From: CAZGNZ01 sp964527215
GTDB lineage: Bacteria > Fidelibacterota > Marinisomatia > SCGC-AAA003-L08 > JACNLC01
Length of the DNA: 13,701 bases
Direction of reading: 5' to 3'
Assembly (NCBI GenBank): GCA_964527215.1
Contig: CAZGNZ010000065.1
Location: 1 to 13,701 of the forward strand
Both the position numbers and the translations under genes were made by a program. Below are positions 5,978 to 13,701 of the stretch, piece after piece; the first letter of the stretch is position 1; each line of letters opens with the position of its first letter. A model generated the notes under the pieces. The model searched no databases, had not been told where the DNA came from, and saw only the letters and a list, made by a program, of their open reading frames with translations.

Positions 5978-8900
5978 TCATTTCAGCAGCACCACTTTTC
6001 GAGTGTCCTGCAGGCTGCCCGTCACCGCCCTGATAAAATAAATTCCGGTAGAATACTGTGTGCCGTCCCAGTAAATTTTCCGTTTTCCGGCATGAATCGT
6101 TCCCTGAAACAGCACTTCCAGTCGACGTCCGTTCACATCGTACAAAATCAGTTCTGCATTAGCCGTTTCCGGACTGGCCAATTCGATGGTGAGTTGGGTA
6201 TTGAACGGATTGGGCCACACTGCAGAAATCCCGAACCGATCCGGAATGGTCGACGGCTCGTTGACATCCAGGGCACAGCTGCTGTTCGAGCGCTCCGATT
6301 CGATTCCATCGACCCATGCACTGACTTCATAACAGAACTCCCCATCCCCCATCCCTGTGTCCAGGTAAAAGTTTCCCGGGATATCTTCAAACGAAACACC
6401 ATCATCCCGATGGAGCTGGTACATAATGTCAAAGGGGGTCGTCAGCGGCGGACAGACATAAAATTCCACCGGTTCTCCTTCGGTAATGTTCACGATCGGA
6501 TTTTCAAGTGTGACCCACGCATCCTGACATTCCTCCGCGCTCCATGATAACCGAACCAGTTCACCACTGCCTGGCGGCAGATATTCGTCTGCAGGGGCAT
6601 TGGCCAGAATCTGGATCGGTTCAGCAATATCAAGATATACCATCAATCCCACCTCCTGAGCCAACCCGCCGGGCTGCAAAGAAAGATCACTGGGATTGAA
6701 GCAATCCGGAATTTCCATCTGCACCGAGAAATCCCGAATATTGATATGATTTTCGATGGTGACACTGACGGCGGTGTCACTGACCTCCGACACGCACATC
6801 CAGCCGTTTTCGGAATAGTTTGCGATACCCGTCGGCTGCCAGGTGACGAGCAGGCTGTCCTCGCCATCCTCAGCCGTAAGATTTTCAGGTGCCGGCAGAT
6901 AGAAACAGGATCCGTCCTCGATACTGACATTCGAATCGAAATTGATGCTCTGCGGATCACCGCAGCCAATGCAGAAATCCGCTGCCAGTCCGGTGCTGCC
7001 GCCTACGCAGCCGCACTCATTGACAAACGCCGTTCCGAAACATACCTCCGCACAGTCCATGGCCCAATTGGCTTCGATACCGGTCAGTCCGCCGGCGCAT
7101 TCACCGCAGTCATCCTGAAAAGCTTCACCGTTCAGAATCCCCTGACAGTCGTAATCCTCGGGAATTTCGCAGTCGCCATTGTCAAAGGAATATTTCCCGC
7201 AGTTGAAATTGAGCAGACCCAACTCACCACCCAGATCGGTTCCGTCGTGGCAGGTATCATCCCCCGCATTGTCCAGTGCCGCCGGATCATAACAGTTGCC
7301 GTCGCAATCCTCAATCTGCACCTGGCTCCAGCAGGTTTCCAGTTCATTGGATTCAATCCAATCGCCTGTCAATGAAAAGAGGGACAGAAATCCGTCCGGT
7401 GATCCATTATACATCCAGCCGTTCTGTTCAGCCAGTCCTCCGAATGCGGCCACGAAACTGAAATCAGGATAGCCATGCGCAATCTGGAATTGGACAGCTG
7501 AGACCGGTCCGGAATTGATGATGCCGATATCCAGAGTACCGTTTTCAAAATCAAGAATGGTGAGAAAGACTTCCCAGTCATCCGTAATGACGGGTTCGGG
7601 CGGCGGCAGGGCTCCACCGTCTCCAATAATCAGCGGCATCCCAACCTGAACCGGATATGATCCTCCATCGGTATCCGAAACAATAACATCCGTCAGGGCA
7701 AACCAGCCGTTGGGTTCAGCAACCTCTACCTCTGCGTACAACAGGGTGTTTTCAACGCAGTCATTGCTGTCAAAATCCCATTGGGCGCAAAACAGGTCGA
7801 TGCCGAACGAGCCGTCGTCGCAGGTGCCGTCGCCGATCCAGTATAGATACCAGTCCGGGAAACACAGGCCGTTACAGGCGGTGTTCAGGCCCTGCTCCTC
7901 GCAGTTGCCTGCATACAGACACGATCCATCATTGATCCAGGCATCCGGATCGTAGTTCTGTGCTTCTGGATCCGTGCAGCCAAAGCACCAATCCGGTTCC
8001 AGTCCCGTGGATCCGCCAACGCATCCGCATTCGTTTTCAAATGCGGTTCCGAAACAGACACCGGCGCAATCCTGATTGCTGTTGACCTCATGCCCGGAGG
8101 TACCGCCGGAACAGATGCCGCAGTCATCCAGAAAGGCTTCCCCAAAACAGACACCGGCACAATCCATATCCTCGTTATTTCCAAAACAAACCCCGCATTC
8201 ATCCATGGCCCAGTTGGGTTCCAGACCAGTACTGCCGCCAACGCATTCACCGCAGTCGTCGATCAGTGCTCCGCCGTTGGGTTCTCCAGAACAGTCGATG
8301 CAGTCACCGCCGTCCCATCCCCATTTATCGCAGTTCAGACCGCTTTCGGGAGCATCATCGCAGACACCGCTGCCCAGCTGCGTCAGAATCAGGGGATCGA
8401 CACAGACACCGGTGCACGATTCCACCAATCCTTCATCGGCACAGGTATTGACTTCCTGGTTTTCGATGGAAGATCCCATTAAACTAAAGGCCAGCACAAG
8501 GCCGCTGGAATTGGTGGAAATCATCATTCCCTGCTGGGATGCCATTCCCCCGCCGCCGCTCAGCAGTTCAAATTCCTCAAAGCCGGACAAAATCGTAAAC
8601 TGGAAGCCGGCTATGGGTTCGTTACTCTCGAAGGAAACTTCCAGCTGGCCGTCATGGAAATCAGAGATCATCACCAGAACATCCCAGTTTTCCATATCCT
8701 CATGTGCGGGATAGGGAATGCTGCCGCCGTCGCCCACGATATAGGGTCCGGCCACCAGGACGTTCAACTGCTGACCGCCGTTTCCCGAGAAAATAGGATC
8801 GCCAATATCAAACCAGCCGTTCTCCCCCGTGACGGAAACGTCCGCAAAAAGCAAAGGTACACCGGCGCAGTCACCGGAATCGAAGTAATACCCTGCGCAG

Positions 8901-11900
8901 AACAAATCCACCAGAAATGAACCGTCATCGCAGTAACCGTCACCAATCCAGGAAAGCAGGGCGGGATTGAAACAGGTCCCGGAGCAGTCCGTCAGCATCC
9001 CCTGCTCGCCGCATTCGTCATAACCGCAGCTGCCGTCATCGAAGATGGCAGACGGATCATAATTCAGTGCCAGGGGATCGGTGCAGCCGTAACAGTAGTC
9101 CGGTTCCAGGCCCGAATCGCCGCCCACACAGCCGCATTCATTTTCATAAGCTTCTCCGAAGCAGAAGCCCGCACAGTCAAAATCCGTTTCATAGCAGCAG
9201 TCTTCGTTGGGATCCAGCACGGCGGTTCCCCAGCAAAGGTTCATACAGTCCACTTCCTCAAACAGACAGCAATTCTCTTCAGAATCCAGGACATGCCCTC
9301 CAAAACAGACGCCGGCACAATCCATATCGGAATTGGCTTCGTGACCGGAGGTGCCGCCGGAACAGACGCCGCAGTCATCCAGAAAGGCTTCCCCGAAACA
9401 GACACCGGCGCAATCCTGATCGCTGTTGACCTCATGCCCGGAGGTACCACCGGAGCAGACGCCGCAGTCATCCAGAAAGGCTTCCCCAAAACAGACGCCG
9501 GCACAATCCATATCGGAATTTGCTTCGTGCCCGGAATTTCCTCCGGAGCACACTCCGCAGTCATCGATGAAAGCCTCCCCAAAACAGTCGCCGGCGCAAT
9601 CCTGGTCGCTGTTGCCCTCATGACCGGAGGTACCACCGGAACAGATGCCGCAGTCATCCAGAAAGGCTTCCCCAAAACAGACACCGGCACAATCCATATC
9701 GGAATTTGCTTCGTGCCCGGAATTTCCTCCGGAGCACACTCCGCAGTCATCGATGAAAGCCTCCCCAAAACAGTCGCCGTTACAATCCATGTCCGCATTG
9801 CTGCCGAAACAGACGCCGCAGTCGTCCATGGCATAATTGAAATCCAGGCCGGTATCCCCGCCGGTACATTCACCGCAGTCGTCTATGACGGCGGTTCCGC
9901 CGCACAGACCGGTACAGTCGAATTCATACGCGCAGCTTCCGTCGTCCACTTCCGCTTCCGGATCATAGTTGCAGGCCTCGGGGTCGGTACAACCGGAGGT
10001 GACGGGGATGAGACTCATTCCTGATACCACCAAAAACATATCACCGTAGTTCCCTGAGCCAGCGGAGAATGTCAGTTCCGCCAGATATTCCTGGTCGAGA
10101 CTTTCGCGATACACCCGCAGCGCCACAGGATTACCTTCGATGAATCCCGGCAGCTGATACCCGCCGAAATCGCAGTAGTCCAAGGACTGGATAGCAGAAA
10201 CTTCCAATTGCTCTTCTTCCCAGATACCGGTGCCCACCAGCACTACGCCCGCTTGAGAGGAGCAGTCATAGGCATTGGTTCGTCCGGCCAAATCAAAAAC
10301 TCCAATCTGATCGTATGGCTCCAGAGCGGTAATGGAGTCATTCAGAATCAACAGCTGATACTCACCCGTGGGCTCCACCATCCAATTGTAGTAATCGCCT
10401 TCCAGACAGGATCCGTCATCGAAAACGGCATCCGGATCATAGTTCAAAGCATCCTGATCTGTGCAGCCGAAGCAGAAATCAGGTTCCAAACCTGTTGAAC
10501 CGCCCACACAGCCGCATTCATTTTCAAAAGCGCTGCCGAAACATTCTCCGGCGCAGTCCATGTCCTCATTGTTTCCAAAGCAGATTCCGCAGTCATCCAT
10601 GGCCCAGTTTGGCTCAATGCCGCTGTTTTCGGGGATGCATTCACCACAGTCGTCAATGAAACTCATCCCACCGCAGACACCGGCACAGTCGTATTCCAGA
10701 CAGACATTATCATGAAAATGAGCATCAGGACTGAAATTACAGGCCAGGGGATCATGGCAGCCGAAAATAACCATATCAGCGGCTGTCAGTGACTCGATGA
10801 TGGGCTGGGTCATGGCAGCAAAGGGGACGTCCTCGGAAGGATACGCGAAATGGTAAGTGTTTTCGGAAGCATCAAAAATAATGAATTCCGGATATTCACC
10901 GGTGAGAAGATATCCTTCGGTAAAGCCGGACCCGTCATCACCGTTTACGGGCACATCCGTGTAGGAACCGTTCCACTGCCGGGCTCCCACGCAGACGGTA
11001 TCCCGAAAAGCTCCGATCCAGTCTTCTGAAGTGAGTGATAAACCGCTGACAAAAGCATCGGTAAAAAAGTAAAAGGCCTGCTGAGTGGACACGTTGTAGT
11101 CAAAGAAAAGCTCAACCGCGGGAATGACGCCCTGAAAAAGGCAGCTGCCGTCATCAATCCAGACTTCCGGATTGTAGTTAACGGCATTTTCATCCATGCA
11201 TCCAAAGCAGAAGTCCGGATCCAGACCGGTAGTTCCCCCAACGCAGCCGCATTCATTTTCATAGGCCAGGCCGAAGCAGACATTATTGCAGTCCATGTCG
11301 GAGTTATGTTCATGATTGGACGTTCCGCCGGAACAGATTCCGCAGTCGTCAAAATAGGCTTCCCCACCGCAGATTCCCATGCAGTCCACCTCGTACAGAC
11401 AGCTGCCGTCGTCATATTCTGCATTCGGATCGTAGTTGCAGGCTTCCGGATCGGTACAGCCGCCAGCGTCCCAGCAGGGTCCCAGAGTGAGTTCCATATA
11501 GGTTGGTTCTTCATTGGCGACAACGGCAGATTCCATGCAGATCGGGCTCAGGATATCATTTACCTGACTGAAATGTGCCACACAAAGCAAAGCGGTTCCT
11601 GCCGGGATGGTCGTAAAATCGTATGAGTACCCCAGAATCAGTCCTTGCGCATTGAATTCAAGCTGATATCCCAGTTCAGAGGCAATACCGCCATCCACAC
11701 CGGTCACCAGAACGTTGGAGAGTTGAATCTGGAATCCGCTGACGGGAACGTCATTGGTGAGATAGATTTCCAGGATCCCGCTGGCGATGTCAACAGTGCC
11801 GAACTCCAGATAAGCGGTATCCCGTGAATACAGTCCGGACCGGACCGGAAGATAGTCTCCTAGTCTTCCCAAATCGCCTGCCACCAACAAACCTGAGAAA

Positions 11901-11932
11901 ATGAGAACAACAACTGCAGACCGGATTTTCAT
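5978..11932 (-). CDS. Giant secreted Cys-rich multidomain protein with T9SS-type sorting domain
   Basis: Surface or secreted protein of 1,984 residues; function unknown. Order of parts: signal peptide (1-19, IRSAVVVLIFSGLLVAG); cohesin-like sandwich (38-152); eight GCTDP-type motifs (159, 245, 391, 490, 648, 949, 1318, 1656), acidic and probably calcium-binding; DCxGxCxG units between them; a module with QQAFYFF and DWIGAF (270-388); a module with DQIGVFDLAG (514-644); tandem 31-residue units (715-869); Lin-12/Notch-like motifs (973-1022, 1164-1211, 1343-1392, 1534-1588); sandwiches (1025-1160, 1396-1530, 1708-1830); fibronectin-III-like pieces (1680-1705, 1831-1888); and the C-terminal sorting domain (1898-1984, WPNPFN, LYDVNGRRL, GIYFIRA, KVVLLK). 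The start at 11932 has AGGAG 5 bases before it and gives a normal signal peptide. An in-frame ATG at 11998 also has AAGGAG and overlaps the upstream stop codon, but adds 22 residues. A regulator gene lies directly upstream. Confidence 0.92.
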   Translation of the reverse strand: MKIRSAVVVLIFSGLLVAGDLGRLGDYLPVRSGLYSRDTAYLEFGTVDIASGILEIYLTNDVPVSGFQIQLSNVLVTGVDGGIASELGYQLEFNAQGLILGYSYDFTTIPAGTALLCVAHFSQVNDILSPICMESAVVANEEPTYMELTLGPCWDAGGCTDPEACNYDPNAEYDDGSCLYEVDCMGICGGEAYFDDCGICSGGTSNHEHNSDMDCNNVCFGLAYENECGCVGGTTGLDPDFCFGCMDENAVNYNPEVWIDDGSCLFQGVIPAVELFFDYNVSTQQAFYFFTDAFVSGLSLTSEDWIGAFRDTVCVGARQWNGSYTDVPVNGDDGSGFTEGYLLTGEYPEFIIFDASENTYHFAYPSEDVPFAAMTQPIIESLTAADMVIFGCHDPLACNFSPDAHFHDNVCLEYDCAGVCGGMSFIDDCGECIPENSGIEPNWAMDDCGICFGNNEDMDCAGECFGSAFENECGCVGGSTGLEPDFCFGCTDQDALNYDPDAVFDDGSCLEGDYYNWMVEPTGEYQLLILNDSITALEPYDQIGVFDLAGRTNAYDCSSQAGVVLVGTGIWEEEQLEVSAIQSLDYCDFGGYQLPGFIEGNPVALRVYRESLDQEYLAELTFSAGSGNYGDMFLVVSGMSLIPVTSGCTDPEACNYDPEAEVDDGSCAYEFDCTGLCGGTAVIDDCGECTGGDTGLDFNYAMDDCGVCFGSNADMDCNGDCFGEAFIDDCGVCSGGNSGHEANSDMDCAGVCFGEAFLDDCGICSGGTSGHEGNSDQDCAGDCFGEAFIDDCGVCSGGNSGHEANSDMDCAGVCFGEAFLDDCGVCSGGTSGHEVNSDQDCAGVCFGEAFLDDCGVCSGGTSGHEANSDMDCAGVCFGGHVLDSEENCCLFEEVDCMNLCWGTAVLDPNEDCCYETDFDCAGFCFGEAYENECGCVGGDSGLEPDYCYGCTDPLALNYDPSAIFDDGSCGYDECGEQGMLTDCSGTCFNPALLSWIGDGYCDDGSFLVDLFCAGYYFDSGDCAGVPLLFADVSVTGENGWFDIGDPIFSGNGGQQLNVLVAGPYIVGDGGSIPYPAHEDMENWDVLVMISDFHDGQLEVSFESNEPIAGFQFTILSGFEEFELLSGGGGMASQQGMMISTNSSGLVLAFSLMGSSIENQEVNTCADEGLVESCTGVCVDPLILTQLGSGVCDDAPESGLNCDKWGWDGGDCIDCSGEPNGGALIDDCGECVGGSTGLEPNWAMDECGVCFGNNEDMDCAGVCFGEAFLDDCGICSGGTSGHEVNSNQDCAGVCFGTAFENECGCVGGSTGLEPDWCFGCTDPEAQNYDPDAWINDGSCLYAGNCEEQGLNTACNGLCFPDWYLYWIGDGTCDDGSFGIDLFCAQWDFDSNDCVENTLLYAEVEVAEPNGWFALTDVIVSDTDGGSYPVQVGMPLIIGDGGALPPPEPVITDDWEVFLTILDFENGTLDIGIINSGPVSAVQFQIAHGYPDFSFVAAFGGLAEQNGWMYNGSPDGFLSLFSLTGDWIESNELETCWSQVQIEDCDGNCYDPAALDNAGDDTCHDGTDLGGELGLLNFNCGKYSFDNGDCEIPEDYDCQGILNGEAFQDDCGECAGGLTGIEANWAMDCAEVCFGTAFVNECGCVGGSTGLAADFCIGCGDPQSINFDSNVSIEDGSCFYLPAPENLTAEDGEDSLLVTWQPTGIANYSENGWMCVSEVSDTAVSVTIENHINIRDFSVQMEIPDCFNPSDLSLQPGGLAQEVGLMVYLDIAEPIQILANAPADEYLPPGSGELVRLSWSAEECQDAWVTLENPIVNITEGEPVEFYVCPPLTTPFDIMYQLHRDDGVSFEDIPGNFYLDTGMGDGEFCYEVSAWVDGIESERSNSSCALDVNEPSTIPDRFGISAVWPNPFNTQLTIELASPETANAELILYDVNGRRLEVLFQGTIHAGKRKIYWDGTQYSTGIYFIRAVTGSLQDTRKVVLLK
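9326..9790 (-). repeat. 93-bp tandem repeat, five units, inside the giant gene
   Basis: Five consecutive units of 93 bases encode 31 residues each (residues 715-869), of the form xDCAGVCFGEAFLDDCGVC followed by SGGTSGHEANSD, with cysteines at unit positions 3, 7, 16 and 19; a sixth unit breaks off after 10 residues. The word CAATCC/CAATCA recurs at 9318, 9411, 9504, 9597, 9690 and 9783, exactly 93 apart. Units alternate between two versions (FIDDCGVCSGGN and FLDDCG[IV]CSGGT), and 9498-9593 is identical to 9684-9779, which shows a duplication of two units (186 bp). Confidence 0.92.
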
Positions 11933-11994
11933 ATCAGCTCCTGATGTTTGATGCACTTTTCTGCGGCATGCTTTTTTATTTATGCACAGCTGAA

Positions 11995-13500
11995 TCATGA
12001 TTTCTCCTTCGGCTGGGATATTGAATCGGTTTTACGGAGGTCATGACGGTTGGTGAGATTCACCAGAGCAACATAATTCATCTTGAGTTTTTCACTCAGC
12101 CGTTTTTTGGAACCGCCATAGCTTTTAAGAAGAAATGGAAACAGTTCGGATTCAAATGTCCGGTTCAGGGTTTTCCATGGGAGTTCACCATGATGTGCCA
12201 GAAATTCTGAAATATAGGGACGTGCCGGTTCAGCGGAAACATCGATCGTGCGTTTCTGAACGATGTAATAGGTTCGCCGCGCCATCCCCAGAGATGCGGC
12301 CATCTTTGATACAAGGGGATATTTTCGTGAATAGGCTTCCAGAACAGCAGATTGAAATACTTTCCGGATTTCCTCCATGGGTTTATCAACAGCAAATTGC
12401 AGCAATTCGAATCTGCGGTTTGTTTTCGAAGGCAGCCGATTCTGCAGTGCATCAAGATAAATTTCGATCACCCGTTTCCGGTCGCCCTTATAAGGATAGT
12501 TATTGGCCATCAGGATCCGGGCGGCATCGGCACCTGTCCGGAAGTAGGAAAGTGCTTTGTCAGGTTCTCCCAGCTTCAAATGACATTCACCCAGGTGGAG
12601 TCCGTAGCTCGGGACAGCAAAATACAGCTGATTCGTGTTGACAAGCTGAAAAGCGGAAGTAAGATATTCTGCTGCAGTATCCCAGACGTTTCGGGATTTT
12701 AAAATGAACCCGATGTTCCCCAATGCATAACTTCGCGTATAGGGGCTTTCAGCGATTTCTGACAAGTCCTTGAGCATTTGAACTGCAGATTCTGAACTGC
12801 CGGTGAAATGGCGGAGCATGGCCTGGTCATGCCGAACAGCATTTGCAATATGGGTGAATTCAGGAGCTTCCGTGAGCTCAGCTGCCCGGGAATATGCCGC
12901 ATCCGCATCAGAGTATTTTTTCCGCCAGCGATTTATATTTCCAATGTTTTTAAGATGGTAGGCCGCCAGGGCAGTTTCACCGATATCAAGAAAATACGAC
13001 AATGATTCAGTGAGTTCTCCTGCAAGGTTTGCCCCGTTCCGGCGACTTTCAATAACCAGCCGATAATACTGCCCCACCCTTTTCAGATAATCGGATGATA
13101 CCATTGACTCAAACTGATGATACAGGACCAGCGCCAAATCATACTGTGCCGTAATGGCAAGAAATCCTATCATTTCCAGCAATATGAATGACCGCTCCGA
13201 AAGTTCATGGACCGTCGTGAGACCGTAAGCCTGCCCCAGAACCTGCGGTCCTTCAATCAGTTTTCCGGAATGAATACAGCATCGGGCAAGACCTGTGAGC
13301 AAAACCGCCTTTTCCAGTCTGGAAGGATTGTTCTCCAGTAATTTCTGAATCAGGAGTTGGGTTTCCTCCAGACTGCTCTCACTGAAGTGGGAAAGATGTG
13401 CTGTGAATTCAGTCCAGAGAGTGCTGCTCTGAGCAGATTGAACATGACTCAGTTCGCGGACCTGACCGGACGCAGTAAAAATGGACGGGAGAAAATTCAT
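11995..13500 (-). CDS. TPR protein with two C-terminal Fis-type helix-turn-helix units
   Basis: Probable cytoplasmic transcription regulator, 501 residues, no signal peptide or membrane helix. Most of it is helical repeats; the clearest TPR-like units are 181-213 (NIGNINRWRKKYSDADAAYS), 257-290 (LGNIGFILKSRNVWDTAAEY) and 297-330 (LHLGECHLKLGEPDKALSYF). Two helix-turn-helix units of the Fis type follow: 375-417 (AVLEAYSRKY, AASLGMARRTYYIVQK) and 443-490 (LNRTFESELFPFLLKSYGGS, KKRLSEKLKMNYVALVN). Such units normally end sigma-54 activators, but no AAA+ ATPase is present, so it would act differently. I start at the ATG at 13500, which has GGAG 6 bases before it; the ATG at 13515 has none. Its stop lies 62 bases before the giant gene (or overlaps its alternative start), suggesting an operon and control of the surface genes. 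Confidence 0.87.
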   Translation of the reverse strand: MNFLPSIFTASGQVRELSHVQSAQSSTLWTEFTAHLSHFSESSLEETQLLIQKLLENNPSRLEKAVLLTGLARCCIHSGKLIEGPQVLGQAYGLTTVHELSERSFILLEMIGFLAITAQYDLALVLYHQFESMVSSDYLKRVGQYYRLVIESRRNGANLAGELTESLSYFLDIGETALAAYHLKNIGNINRWRKKYSDADAAYSRAAELTEAPEFTHIANAVRHDQAMLRHFTGSSESAVQMLKDLSEIAESPYTRSYALGNIGFILKSRNVWDTAAEYLTSAFQLVNTNQLYFAVPSYGLHLGECHLKLGEPDKALSYFRTGADAARILMANNYPYKGDRKRVIEIYLDALQNRLPSKTNRRFELLQFAVDKPMEEIRKVFQSAVLEAYSRKYPLVSKMAASLGMARRTYYIVQKRTIDVSAEPARPYISEFLAHHGELPWKTLNRTFESELFPFLLKSYGGSKKRLSEKLKMNYVALVNLTNRHDLRKTDSISQPKEKS

Positions 13501-13701
13501 ACACCGCTCCGTCATTTGTAAAAATTGGAATAATCGTCATTGGAAGATAAGAACCTTCGTTATCTGTGAGCAATATTTATTATTGATATTAGTATTTATT
13601 TCACACTTTTATGATTGCTTGCCGGTCAGTGACCACCAAACGGATTTAACCCGGATATTTCATGAGACTTCGTAATGAGATGATGAAAATGTATTGATGC
13701 G
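13501..13701 (-). promoter_or_regulatory. Upstream region of the TPR regulator gene
   Basis: About 200 AT-rich bases without a convincing gene. A perfect 11-base palindrome GGTCA-G-TGACC lies at 13624-13634, and an inverted repeat AGATAA-N9-TTATCT at 13545-13565; either could be a binding site, possibly for the regulator itself. A weak promoter guess on the minus strand is TTGCTC, 17 bases, TTATCT (about 13575-13545), which would overlap the inverted repeat. Evidence is thin. Confidence 0.25.

Noticed and set aside
6746..7375. Plus-strand open frame of 209 codons inside the giant gene
   Set aside because: Shadow of the minus-strand coding sequence, with no ribosome binding site or recognisable domain.
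9326..9790. CRISPR-like regular repeats
   Set aside because: Units are 93 bp with no unique spacers, remain in frame and encode a clear protein repeat.
9293..10024. Long plus-strand open frame (243 codons) opposite the Cys-rich repeats
   Set aside because: It is the antisense of the 93-bp repeat; the repetitive, stop-poor codons keep it open. Its product is a periodic repeat with no signal or domain, and the minus-strand gene explains the sequence.
13481..13675. Plus-strand open frame of 64 codons upstream of the regulator
   Set aside because: Starts inside the regulator gene, has no ribosome binding site, and its product lacks recognisable features.

Overview
The window reads as a chromosomal accessory region of an FCB-superphylum bacterium, possibly of the Marinimicrobia kind. 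The support is a protein of about 2,000 residues whose C-terminus resembles a type IX secretion (T9SS/Por) sorting domain, its cysteine-rich 'GCTDP..NYDP....DDGSC' and 'DCxGxCFGxAxxDxCGxCxGG' repeats, and short secreted proteins that end in dockerin-type calcium loops. The taxonomic reading is inference from protein style; there is no rRNA or other phylogenetic marker. Every convincing gene lies on the minus strand, so transcription runs from high to low coordinates.

Right half (about 13,700 to 5,980): a cytoplasmic TPR protein with two Fis-type helix-turn-helix units at its C-terminus (start 13500) lies just upstream of the giant secreted protein (11932 to 5978). The giant carries a signal peptide, several beta-sandwich modules (some cohesin-like), eight calcium-binding-like GCTDP motifs, tandem 31-residue Cys-rich units, four Lin-12/Notch-like motifs, a fibronectin-III-like region and the terminal sorting domain.

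Middle (5,818 to 3,625): three small exported proteins, each a beta-sandwich that looks cohesin-like followed by a complete two-loop dockerin. The last two abut (TAG directly followed by ATG). The spacer in front of them holds two arrays of 7-bp tandem repeats. Together with the giant they suggest a cell-surface scaffold in which dockerins of the small proteins could bind sandwich modules of the giant or of each other; this is a hypothesis.

Left part (3,393 to 1,445): a hipBA-type toxin-antitoxin pair whose reading frames overlap by 4 bases, an AT-rich upstream region with inverted repeats that resemble operators, and a small two-helix membrane protein downstream of hipA.

Left edge (1 to 1,437): an intact IS200/IS605-type Y1 transposase gene inside a decayed array. 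Palindrome-rich non-coding blocks of about 330 bp lie on each side, a third partial block follows, and fragments of two further transposase copies mark the outer edges. No tRNA, rRNA or CRISPR array and no clear rho-independent terminator was seen.
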